DNA of 13,949 bases from an uncultured Desulfomonile sp. (GTDB lineage Bacteria > Desulfobacterota > Desulfomonilia > Desulfomonilales > Desulfomonilaceae). Positions within the stretch are counted from its first letter, which is position 1; the number at the start of each line of letters is the position of its first letter. This document shows, piece by piece, positions 7,071 to 13,949 of this stretch. Location: contig CALDNG010000390.1 of NCBI GenBank assembly GCA_937915285.1, positions 1 through 13,949 on the forward strand. The letters run 5' to 3'. Under the pieces are notes generated by a model. The model worked only from the letters and a program-made list of their open reading frames with translations, had not been told where the DNA came from and did no database searches. The translations under genes and the position numbers were made by a program.

Positions 7071-8045
7071 TCATCTCATCCAGCATCGAACAAGTCTGCC
7101 ATTTTTTTTTGGCTCGAGTTCGGGCGCTGTCAGGCAGATAGGGTTGAATTCAGAGCACCTGTCCTGAAACCTGCAGCCCCTGGGTAATCTTCTCAGGTCA
7201 GGCACTTTTCCCGGTATCACGTGGAGTCTGTGCCCCTTCTTTTCGGCCGATCCTATGTTGGGACGTGGCAGCGATTGCAGTAGACCGATTGTGTAGGGGT
7301 GAAGCGGCTCCTCAAACAATTCTGCAACCGGGGCTTCTTCCACTATGACCCCTGCGTACATAACAGCCACCCGGTCAGCAGTTTGGGCCACGACACCAAG
7401 ATCGTGTGTTATTAGTATGATACCCGTGCCAAGTCTCTCGCGTATCTCATTCATCAGGTCAAGTATTTGGGCCTGGATTGTAACGTCAAGAGCTGTTGTC
7501 GGTTCATCGGCCAGCATAAGTTCAGGTTCGCAGGCTAAGGCCATAGCTATCATCACTCTCTGCCTCATCCCGCCGCTTAGCTGATGCGGATAGTCTCGAG
7601 CCCGCTGCTCAGGCGCCGGTATGCCAACCTTTCTAAGCATCTCGATGGAAGCCTCTCGAGCCTGGCTCTTGTTCATTTTCTTGTGAATCCTGAAAACCTC
7701 ACCAATTTGGTCTTCGACCCTAAAAACTGGGTTAAGCGAGGTCATGGGCTCCTGGAATATCATGGATATATCATTTCCCCTGACTGACCGCATGTCAACC
7801 TCAGGCAAACTTAGCAAATCAATGCCATTAAAAATGATACTGCCTTCCACTATTCGGCCAGGTGGGGTCTGAACCAAACGCATTATTGAGAGCGCTGTCA
7901 CACTCTTGCCGCAGCCTGACTCCCCGACAAGACCTACTATCTCTCTCTTGTCCATGGAAAGATTGAGTCCGTCGACAGCGGCCGCCACTCCCTCATCCGA
8001 TTGAAAAACAGTCCTTAATCCTGTGATCTCGAGAAGTTTTGACAT
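7071..8045 (-). CDS. OppD/DppD-type ABC transporter ATP-binding protein
   Basis: 324 residues, normal for the peptide/nickel importer ATPases. Walker A is GESGCGKS (41-48), the Q-loop glutamine Q98 is in MIFQEP, the signature is LSGGMRQR (156-163), Walker B ends D180-E181 and the H-loop is H214. The C-terminal oligopeptide-type domain (about 235-324) ends with four cysteines, C291, C297, C304 and C321, the pattern CX5CX6CX16C. Such cysteines are conserved in OppD/DppD proteins, and I recall an iron-sulfur cluster reported for a DppD. It should power uptake of peptides or a similar solute with a partner ATPase (OppF/DppF), two permeases and a binding protein, but none of these is in the window. 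The ATG at 8045 has a weak CGGAAT site. A promoter-like TTGACA/CATAAT pair precedes it. Confidence 0.93.
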   Translation of the reverse strand: MSKLLEITGLRTVFQSDEGVAAAVDGLNLSMDKREIVGLVGESGCGKSVTALSIMRLVQTPPGRIVEGSIIFNGIDLLSLPEVDMRSVRGNDISMIFQEPMTSLNPVFRVEDQIGEVFRIHKKMNKSQAREASIEMLRKVGIPAPEQRARDYPHQLSGGMRQRVMIAMALACEPELMLADEPTTALDVTIQAQILDLMNEIRERLGTGIILITHDLGVVAQTADRVAVMYAGVIVEEAPVAELFEEPLHPYTIGLLQSLPRPNIGSAEKKGHRLHVIPGKVPDLRRLPRGCRFQDRCSEFNPICLTAPELEPKKNGRLVRCWMR

Positions 8046-8083
8046 TATTCCGATCTTTGCCCTGAGGGAATGTTAATCATCCG

Positions 8084-8110
8084 ATTATGATCATGCATCA
8101 TTATTGTCAA
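8084..8110 (-). promoter_or_regulatory. Possible promoter for the ABC ATPase gene
   Basis: On the minus strand a perfect TTGACA (8110-8105) is followed after 15 bases by CATAAT (8089-8084). It lies just past the stop of the small membrane gene and about 40 bases before the ATPase start. The spacer is two bases shorter than ideal. If used, the ATPase, FKBP and possibly SDR genes would form a separate transcript. Confidence 0.42.
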
Positions 8111-8116
8111 TTTTTT

Positions 8117-8473
8117 CTATATGTCCAGATGAGGCAATATGAAATAGGATCCGAAAAAACCAGCCCCGAAACACAACAGTGACACCAGAAGGGCCATGAC
8201 CAGAAAAGAACTCTTTGTGAGAAATGCGTCGAGAGCCGAACAAAGCCATACGGCCACTGCAACGAGCAGGGCAGGGGTCTGAACATCATACTGGTCGCTC
8301 TGGGCGACAAAAAGAGGTGTTATGTAAATGGCCGCATTCATGAGGAATAATAGACCGGCAAAAATTCTGCCACGGGCTATTTGTCCCAGACCCGGGAATA
8401 TGAGGGACATTACAGCATAAAAAATTCGTGACTTGCTCTTTTTCGCAGCGGGGTTTTCCCTGTTGGCATCCAT
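8117..8473 (-). CDS. Small multi-spanning membrane protein of unknown function
   Basis: 118 residues from the ATG at 8473, chosen because GGAGG (8480-8484) lies six bases upstream; a longer frame from 8491 has no such site. The N-terminus (MDANRENPAAKKSKSR) is polar and basic. Residues 18-35 contain a FPGLGQIARGR motif, reminiscent of the PGxGQxxxG turn in TM2/DUF5683-like small membrane proteins. Three hydrophobic segments follow at about 36-57, 67-86 and 90-113. By the positive-inside rule the N-terminus is probably cytoplasmic. I cannot assign a function. It lies between asnB and the ABC ATPase on the same strand, with its own promoter-like sequence, so a functional link to either is unproven. 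Confidence 0.8.
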   Translation of the reverse strand: MDANRENPAAKKSKSRIFYAVMSLIFPGLGQIARGRIFAGLLFLMNAAIYITPLFVAQSDQYDVQTPALLVAVAVWLCSALDAFLTKSSFLVMALLVSLLCFGAGFFGSYFILPHLDI

Positions 8474-8479
8474 GTAGAA

Positions 8480-8484
8480 CCTCC
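8480..8484 (-). promoter_or_regulatory. Shine-Dalgarno site fixing the small membrane protein start
   Basis: GGAGG on the minus strand, six bases before the ATG at 8473. It argues against the upstream in-frame ATG at 8491, which this site would lie downstream of. Confidence 0.75.
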
Positions 8485-8507
8485 GACCCAATTATTGGGC
8501 CTCGCTC

Positions 8508-8536
8508 CCTATAATTCAATACTATCATTAAGTCAA
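8508..8536 (-). promoter_or_regulatory. Possible sigma70-type promoter for the small membrane protein gene
   Basis: On the minus strand TTGACT (8536-8531) and TATAGG (8513-8508) are separated by exactly 17 bases. The predicted transcript would begin near 8500, about 25-30 bases before the start codon. The palindrome CCCAAT-T-ATTGGG lies between the -10 box and the Shine-Dalgarno site. Confidence 0.48.
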
Positions 8537-8632
8537 ACTATGAGCGCCAGGAATATCAAATACACAAGACGAAAATAATCATCCATGTCCAATGGTTATG
8601 ATCGGCAAACCAAAAAGACAGTTGGCCGGTTC

Positions 8633-10495
8633 TCAGGGTGAGTTCAGTATTGATGACTCCCAATCCCTGAAGACAATAAGGAGCCATATCTTGAAAGTAT
8701 TGTCCTGCTTTCCCATAAGATGCTGAGTCCATATATGTTTAACAAAGTCGTTGTCAAACCTGCTATACCTAACACCGAAAAGTTTGCGACCTGCCCACTG
8801 GCGCAGGTCCTTTTTGAACCATTCGCCAAGCGGGACCTGAAAACCGTATTTTGATCTCCTGATGATGCTTTCAGGGACCAACCCTCGAGCAACGTCCCTC
8901 AGAATCCGCTTTCCCTTCATCCCAGATATCTTGAATCCCAAAGGCATTCGGCAGGCCAATTCGACTACTCGGTGATCCAGGAAAGGCGAACGAACCTCCA
9001 ATGAGTGGGCCATGCTCATTCTGTCAACTTTGGTTAGAATGTCCTCGGCCAAATAAGTACCAATATCTGTGAACATCATGGATTGGACAGGACCGAGTCT
9101 GAGGTAACTTCGGGCAGTTTCTATCACTGGGTCAGATTCAATCTCATACTCGATACCGGTAAGTTGACGAACCTCTTGAAAAGAGAAAGTGCGAGGTATT
9201 AGAGCAAGCGGTTCGTTTCTCATGCGATCCGAAGCTTTAACAAAAAGCTTTAGCTTCTTGACCAGACTGGTACCATAATAATCTGTCGTTTCAGGAGCCT
9301 TTTTCAGTAGAGGCTCGATTACTGATTTTCTTATGAGAGACGGGAAAGAGTCGTACACTGATTGTATTTTTCTTGCGATGTAGCGCTCATATCCCCCAAA
9401 AAGCTCGTCTCCGCCGTCCCCAGACAAGGCCACAGTTACTTTCTCACGGGTTTTCTGGCTGAGAATCCAGGTCGGAAGCGCTGAAGAATCGCCGAACGGT
9501 TCTCCGAAGCGATAGGCCAATCGGGGGAATATGGCCTCAATGTCATAACTGGCAGGATTCTCGGTGTGATCGGTTCTCAACGCCTTTGAGGCGAGTCTGG
9601 ACCATCGGGACTCATCATGGCTGGCTCCGGGAAAAGTTACGCTGAAGGTTTTGACCTCGCTGCTCAGATCTGTTTTCATCAAGGCAGTGATGAGAGTGGA
9701 ATCCAGGCCGCCACTCAGAAATGCTCCAAGTGGAACATCTGATATCAATCGTTTACGGGTGGCGTCCATTATGACGTCCCTCAGTTCTGCAACCGTATCG
9801 TTGTAATTCAGACCATCCTCCGGATCAGGAGGGCTCCAGTAGCGTTCAATCCTGAATCCATCCGAATTTAATACTGCCTTGTGAGCAGCCGGCAACTTGT
9901 GGATGTCACGGAATATGCTGTGTGGGGCAGGGATGAAGTCATACATGAAATACTCAAACATCGCCTGACTATTCAAATCCCTCGGAACAAGAGGGTCGGC
10001 CAAAAGAGAGTAAAGTTCAGAGGCAAAACTGAAACGCGATCCGTTCAGGCAATAATAAAGGGGTTTTTTACCCAGGCGGTCACGCGCCAGGAAAAGACTC
10101 CGCTCTTCATCGTTCCAGATGGCGATGCTAAACATGCCATTCATCATGGCAGGCATGGCTGATCCATATTCAACATACAATCTCAGCGCCACCTCAGTGT
10201 CCGAGTTGGTCCTGAATACATGTCCCCTGCTTTCAAGGCCAGACCTAAGTTCAATGAAATTATAAATTTCACCATTGAAGACAATGGCCTTATGTCCGTC
10301 TTCTGTGAACATAGGCTGTCTGGCCGATTCCGACAGGTCCAATATTGAAAGCCTCCTGTGCCCCAGAGCACAATTTCCAAAAAATCGCACATCCGACATG
10401 TCAGGCCCACGATGAGCAAGCCTGTCCGTCATTACCTCAATAGGCATGAAATCATTAGGGTTATGAAAATCCACAATTCCGGTTATTCCACACAT
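8633..10495 (-). CDS. asnB: Asparagine synthetase (glutamine-hydrolysing), AsnB type
   Basis: 620 residues. The start is fixed because the mature enzyme needs Cys2 (MCGITGIVD) as the glutaminase nucleophile. In the N-terminal class II amidotransferase domain (1 to about 210) RRLSILDLS (47-55), NGEIYN (74-79) and SDTEV (98-102) form the glutamine site. The C-terminal synthetase domain (about 225-600) has the ATP-binding PP-loop SGGLDS (261-266) and SGDGGDELFGGY (358-369). The enzyme makes asparagine from aspartate, ATP and glutamine. The length fits the long bacterial AsnB group; related enzymes in polysaccharide clusters amidate other acceptors, but no such cluster is seen here. The gene is divergent from the zinc-ribbon/DUF2314 gene, with about 150 bases between the two starts. 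An AGGGA lies about 11 bases upstream of the ATG. Confidence 0.95.
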   Translation of the reverse strand: MCGITGIVDFHNPNDFMPIEVMTDRLAHRGPDMSDVRFFGNCALGHRRLSILDLSESARQPMFTEDGHKAIVFNGEIYNFIELRSGLESRGHVFRTNSDTEVALRLYVEYGSAMPAMMNGMFSIAIWNDEERSLFLARDRLGKKPLYYCLNGSRFSFASELYSLLADPLVPRDLNSQAMFEYFMYDFIPAPHSIFRDIHKLPAAHKAVLNSDGFRIERYWSPPDPEDGLNYNDTVAELRDVIMDATRKRLISDVPLGAFLSGGLDSTLITALMKTDLSSEVKTFSVTFPGASHDESRWSRLASKALRTDHTENPASYDIEAIFPRLAYRFGEPFGDSSALPTWILSQKTREKVTVALSGDGGDELFGGYERYIARKIQSVYDSFPSLIRKSVIEPLLKKAPETTDYYGTSLVKKLKLFVKASDRMRNEPLALIPRTFSFQEVRQLTGIEYEIESDPVIETARSYLRLGPVQSMMFTDIGTYLAEDILTKVDRMSMAHSLEVRSPFLDHRVVELACRMPLGFKISGMKGKRILRDVARGLVPESIIRRSKYGFQVPLGEWFKKDLRQWAGRKLFGVRYSRFDNDFVKHIWTQHLMGKQDNTFKIWLLIVFRDWESSILNSP

Positions 10496-10588
10496 ATCTG
10501 TTACATCCCTACGGATCCTGATTTAGGTTTTGTTGATTACATCCAGTTCTTCTTGACATTTAAGCTATTTTATGAAAGTTGTTTGTTG

Positions 10589-10618
10589 CCATTAGAGTCA
10601 ATAACTCGTATCTAATGG
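10589..10618. repeat. Inverted repeat between divergent asnB and the DUF2314 gene
   Basis: CCATTAGA (10589-10596) and TCTAATGG (10611-10618) are perfectly complementary, and GAGT/ACTC (10595-10598, 10604-10607) can pair inside. It ends 28 bases before the ATG at 10647. It could be an operator shared by both divergent genes or a hairpin in the 5' leader of the plus-strand gene. Confidence 0.45.
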
Positions 10619-10634
10619 TGTATTTGTGTCACAT

Positions 10635-10639
10635 AGGAG
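10635..10639 (+). promoter_or_regulatory. Shine-Dalgarno site fixing the DUF2314 protein start
   Basis: AGGAG lies seven bases before the ATG at 10647. It decides against the in-frame GTG at 10626, which would add seven residues and place this site inside the coding region. Confidence 0.75.
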
Positions 10640-10646
10640 CTTTGCG

Positions 10647-12725
10647 ATGGTACAGGTCAGATGCCCTGAATGTGGTTATCTTCAAAGTCTCTCGGAGGAG
10701 AGATTTTTATCCATATCAGAGGATTTTCTTAACTGTCCTCACTGTAATGCGCGTGTTCCCAAGCAGTGGGGCCCGTGTAATTCTGACCATGTGCCTGAAG
10801 AGGCTCGTCACAAGATGTCAGCGTTTGCGAGCAGGATCCTCAATGGAGGATTGACCGCCAAAGAGGTAGTTCACGCACTTGAATCCCTGGTACGTCGATA
10901 TGGGCCCCTGGAGTCAAGCTACAAGGCCCTGGGTGTAGGATACACCAAAGTGGGTGATTTCAAAAAGGCAGAAGAGTTTCTCAATCTGGCTAAAGAACAT
11001 GACGGACCGGACATCGACCTTGAAAAGCATATTCTGGAGGCTTTAATAGGGCTTGAGAGGTACGATGAGGCCAGAGGGGCCGGATTCCGAATGATCGAAA
11101 TGGGTGAAGCTTCCAGCGATGACATTGCCAGGACTGCTATTGCGCTGCTGAGTCTGGAGGAAATAGACGAGGCCAACGACCTATTGAAGGCGTATCCCAT
11201 AATTGACACTAACTCCGCCGCCGCAAAACAACTCAAGCGACAGTTCAGCAAGGTAGCTGGGACGAGCTTTGGAGCGAAACTGAAGGAGAAAGTCAACCTG
11301 AAACGTATTTTGGGGGATTCGGGCAAAGAGGGTCTGAAGTCATTTACTGAACGCGCCAAGAACCTGTTTGTATCGGGAGCGGATTCGGTTACTGACACGC
11401 TAGGTATCAGCAGGGATGATGCAGAGAATGCTGTTTCATTAAGCGATTCGCGGGATCAGGGGAGTGTCCGCCCGGGGATATCACCAAAGGTCGAGTATTG
11501 GATCTATAGTCCAGAGTCTGAAATCCCCAAATGGGATGATGTTAAACGAAGCTTTGGAAAAGCAATTTCATCCATGCCTGCCCGGGCTCGCGCATTCAAG
11601 CTACTGGAATCACTTATAGCATCCAACGATCTGAATATAGAATACATTCTTCGAACGGACGCGGAAGAGCTGTTTGATTACCCGGAGGATCTTGTTAGGC
11701 TCAATTCCCGCGATTTTTCGGAAGATGACATGGAGTCCTTGGCCAGGTCTCAAATGATAGTACGCATGGAATTGAATCCCACATCAACCTGGGGGCCTGA
11801 AAGTCTCAAATTCATAGTGGGTTTTGTGGAAGGTCTGCGCGATCTGACCGATGGACTGGTCCAGGACGCAGTTTCTCACACACTTTGGGGGCACGACGCC
11901 TGGATGGAATTCACCGGAAAGCCGCTTCCAGAAGTCCTCGTCGATCATTTGCATCTCGAAGCGCTCGATGAGGATGGGTCAATATGGCTACACACTCATG
12001 GCATGCTAAAATTCGGACTTCCGGATATTGAGATCGAGGGTATTCCCACAAATCTCAAGAAACAGGCTCAAGATCTGATAGTGATGTCAGCCTCGGCCCT
12101 AATTTCCAGGAAAAGCTCCCGGAATATGAATGGTAAGTTGTCCGTTCTTGACGGGGCCGTCCTGGTAGATTATGAATACCGGCCTGCTGATGAGGAGGGT
12201 CATTTCCCTGATGGGGTTTTCTCGCTTCGTCCGTATGTTCGAAACGCTGATCCGGACGGTCATGAGGCCCTGGAAGAGGTCTTGACGTTAATTGAATCAA
12301 TGCAGGATGTCCTTCAACGTCCTTCGATCTCTCACGAAAACATACAAAACAAGGCTCGTTGGACCCAACCTGAAAACAGGGTGAATGATACCAGAAACCG
12401 CATTATTGAAGCTCACAGGAAGGCCATGGGAAAACTTGAAGAATTCAGGAAGAGTTTCAATGAATTTGCTGGTTCGGATGAACAGGTTCATGCTGTTAAG
12501 GTGGGATTTCCATCCCATGAAGGGAAGCACGAATGGATGTGGGTTTCCCTGGCTCAATGGAACGGTCACTCTCTAACAGGACGACTGGAAAACAGTCCCA
12601 ACCTCAGGACTGATCTTTACAAGGGATGCCCTGTAGAGATAGCTGAGTCGGACATATTCGACTGGGTCATTTCCAGTCACGGCAAAATCCTCGATGGCGC
12701 ATTTACCGAATCCATAAGGGGATGA
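10647..12725 (+). CDS. Zinc-ribbon / TPR-like / DUF2314 multidomain protein of unknown function
   Basis: 692 residues from the ATG at 10647. The N-terminus is a zinc ribbon with C6-X2-C9 and C30-X2-C33, resembling the MJ0042-type finger found at the start of many deltaproteobacterial proteins. Residues about 50-190 are helical with TPR-like pairs (for example YKALGVGYTKVGDFKKAEEF). A linker rich in charged helices follows (about 195-275). A middle domain (about 366-480) has the segments NPTSTWGPESLKF, DLTDGLVQDAVSHTLWG and HTHGMLKFGLPDIEI, which I cannot name. The last 78 residues (615-692) match DUF2314 (COG3779/YegJ-like): VKVGFP, EWMWVSLAQW, the GRLENSP turn and DIFDWVI. I see no signal peptide or membrane segment, so it is probably cytoplasmic. 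No biochemical role is known for DUF2314. It is convergent with the CoA-transferase gene and divergent from asnB, so it appears to be transcribed alone. Confidence 0.85.
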   Translation: MVQVRCPECGYLQSLSEERFLSISEDFLNCPHCNARVPKQWGPCNSDHVPEEARHKMSAFASRILNGGLTAKEVVHALESLVRRYGPLESSYKALGVGYTKVGDFKKAEEFLNLAKEHDGPDIDLEKHILEALIGLERYDEARGAGFRMIEMGEASSDDIARTAIALLSLEEIDEANDLLKAYPIIDTNSAAAKQLKRQFSKVAGTSFGAKLKEKVNLKRILGDSGKEGLKSFTERAKNLFVSGADSVTDTLGISRDDAENAVSLSDSRDQGSVRPGISPKVEYWIYSPESEIPKWDDVKRSFGKAISSMPARARAFKLLESLIASNDLNIEYILRTDAEELFDYPEDLVRLNSRDFSEDDMESLARSQMIVRMELNPTSTWGPESLKFIVGFVEGLRDLTDGLVQDAVSHTLWGHDAWMEFTGKPLPEVLVDHLHLEALDEDGSIWLHTHGMLKFGLPDIEIEGIPTNLKKQAQDLIVMSASALISRKSSRNMNGKLSVLDGAVLVDYEYRPADEEGHFPDGVFSLRPYVRNADPDGHEALEEVLTLIESMQDVLQRPSISHENIQNKARWTQPENRVNDTRNRIIEAHRKAMGKLEEFRKSFNEFAGSDEQVHAVKVGFPSHEGKHEWMWVSLAQWNGHSLTGRLENSPNLRTDLYKGCPVEIAESDIFDWVISSHGKILDGAFTESIRG

Positions 12726-12744
12726 ACGGTCGACAGGGAATGCG

Positions 12745-13932
12745 TCATTCGGCCGGACGTGGCCTGGACCATATAGCCCCCTGTGCCTGGAGGCTGTCAA
12801 TATGGGCCTGATCATATCCCAGTGACCTAAGAACTTCCGCTGTATGCTCTCCAAATTCATAAGCCTCTGTTCTTACCTCGCCAGGTGTTCCGGCAAGTAA
12901 AGGCGCTATTCCTGGCTCAAACAGACCGCCCTTGTTCTTCCTTATTGCCTTCCTTTGAACAAAATGATCATAATCCGGGAGTTCCGAAATATAATTGACC
13001 GGAGCCACGCAGTCGTTCGGACCATTCAGGAACGCAGTCCATTCCTCCAGGGTTTTGGTGCGGAAAAGCTCCTTAAGTTCCATACCTGTCTTCTCGCTGG
13101 ATTCAGGGTCATACTGACTGTCCACCAGATCGGCTCTCCCGAGTTTCTTAACCAGGCTGGCCCAGAGGTGAGGCTCCAGAGGGCCTACAGTGATATGCCT
13201 GTTATCCAGCGTCTCATAAATCCTGTAGCAGGGAAACCAGCCAGGCGAGTCATTTGATAAACGTCCCGGAAAAGTAGCGCCTGAAAATGTAAAGGAGAGA
13301 GGCACCGCAAGCAGTGAAACAAGCCCATCGGTCATTGAGGCGTCTATGTACTGTCCCTGGCCGGTCCTCTGTCTGGCCAGAAGAGCGCAAAGTATTCCGA
13401 TTGCAGAGAACAGGCTTCCCGAAAGGTCTGCCATCTGGAAGTTAGGCATTACCGGAAACCCATTCTGATCTCGAAGCAGGTCAAGTAATCCGGACGTTGC
13501 CATGTAGTTCATGTCGTGGCCAGCCTTTTCGCGCAAAGGTCCAGTCTGACCGTATCCGGTTAGTGAGCAGTAAATGATCGAAGGATTGATGTTTTTTAGA
13601 GTGGGGTAGTCAACTCCCAGTTTTTTGGTCACTCCAGGCCTGAATCCCTCGACCATTACATCAGCGGTCTGAGCCAGCTTAAAGAATACTTCACGGCCGG
13701 AATCTGTTGTCAGATCAATCGAAACGTGCCTTTTGTTACGCCGGGTCATGGGAACAATCCCGAGGACATCGCTCTCCCTGAACCGGGGGCCTTCGACCAC
13801 GATGACATCTGCCCCGTGATCAGCCAGCACCGAAGTGCAGAACGGTCCCGGGAGGAGTCGACTTAAATCAATGACTTTGAATCCATCAAGCGCTGGCGCC
13901 AAAATCTCCTCGCTATTCTTGACCACATCCAA
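12745..13932 (-). CDS. CaiB/BaiF family (family III) CoA-transferase or racemase
   Basis: 395 residues, the normal family length. The N-terminal GFKVIDLSRLLPGPFCTSVL and GADVIVVE segments, NKRHVSIDLTTDSGR, and the AGHDMNYMATSG segment with predicted catalytic Asp140 are family hallmarks. D140 forms an aspartyl-CoA intermediate in transferases or takes part in proton exchange in alpha-methylacyl-CoA racemases. GHDxNYxAxSG and the C-terminal HTAEVLRSLGY tail fit the racemase-like branch best, but family III sequences do not separate these roles reliably. The start is a TTG at 13932. An in-frame stop lies 12 bases further upstream, so a longer start is impossible, and a GTG at 13926 is the alternative. 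The upstream gene and Shine-Dalgarno context lie mostly beyond the window edge. The stop is only 19 bases from the stop of the convergent DUF2314 gene. Confidence 0.92.
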   Translation of the reverse strand: MDVVKNSEEILAPALDGFKVIDLSRLLPGPFCTSVLADHGADVIVVEGPRFRESDVLGIVPMTRRNKRHVSIDLTTDSGREVFFKLAQTADVMVEGFRPGVTKKLGVDYPTLKNINPSIIYCSLTGYGQTGPLREKAGHDMNYMATSGLLDLLRDQNGFPVMPNFQMADLSGSLFSAIGILCALLARQRTGQGQYIDASMTDGLVSLLAVPLSFTFSGATFPGRLSNDSPGWFPCYRIYETLDNRHITVGPLEPHLWASLVKKLGRADLVDSQYDPESSEKTGMELKELFRTKTLEEWTAFLNGPNDCVAPVNYISELPDYDHFVQRKAIRKNKGGLFEPGIAPLLAGTPGEVRTEAYEFGEHTAEVLRSLGYDQAHIDSLQAQGAIWSRPRPAE

Positions 13933-13949
13933 CTCACATCAGCCATTGG

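Noticed and set aside
10553..10582. Perfect TTGACA (10553-10558) upstream of the DUF2314 gene as a promoter
   Set aside because: No acceptable -10 hexamer lies 16-18 bases downstream; the TATGAA present is only 12 bases away. The real promoter of this gene remains unlocated.
10919..11398. Long open frame antisense to the zinc-ribbon/DUF2314 gene
   Set aside because: Serine-rich composition typical of an antisense shadow of a charged helical region; no independent start signal.

Overview
The window looks like chromosomal DNA of a Gram-negative bacterium, most likely of the former Deltaproteobacteria. This is an inference from gene content: large PAS/GAF histidine kinases, an LpxL-type acyltransferase, a SlyD-like FKBP, a family III CoA-transferase and TPR lipoproteins, in DNA that looks roughly balanced in GC. 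I cannot name a species. I see no rRNA, tRNA, CRISPR array, transposase, integrase or phage gene.

Layout. (1) 2-1252, plus: the 3' part of a hybrid histidine kinase with a C-terminal receiver, cut by the window edge. (2) 1398-2315, minus: an LpxL/HtrB-like acyltransferase. (3) 2316-2759: a gene-free stretch of about 440 bases with a possible promoter and a nested inverted repeat, leading into a TPR lipoprotein gene (2760-3575, plus). That gene is followed by a second, non-hybrid PAS histidine kinase (3716-5302, plus) whose first PAS domain carries four cysteines. (4) 5303-5437: a convergent junction rich in nested inverted repeats. (5) A run of five minus-strand genes, in transcription order: asnB (10495-8633), a small membrane protein (8473-8117), an OppD/DppD-type ABC ATPase (8045-7071), a SlyD-like FKBP isomerase (7025-6441) and a TIGR01777/SDR39U1-type epimerase-like protein (6334-5438). 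(6) 10496-10646: a divergent intergenic region with a stem-loop or operator. (7) 10647-12725, plus: a large protein combining an N-terminal zinc ribbon, TPR-like helices, an unnamed middle domain and a C-terminal DUF2314 domain. (8) 12745-13932, minus: a CaiB/BaiF family CoA-transferase.

How the genes work together. Most are housekeeping or single accessory genes and do not form an obvious pathway. The minus-strand run probably contains several transcription units, because promoter-like sequences lie in front of the small membrane gene and the ABC ATPase. The ABC ATPase has no permease, partner ATPase or binding protein in the window. The two sensor kinases differ in output: one carries its own receiver, the other needs a response regulator encoded elsewhere. 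The least explained gene is the zinc-ribbon/TPR/DUF2314 protein divergent from asnB. Several genes start at TTG or GTG with good Shine-Dalgarno sites, so several starts given here differ from the longest open frame.
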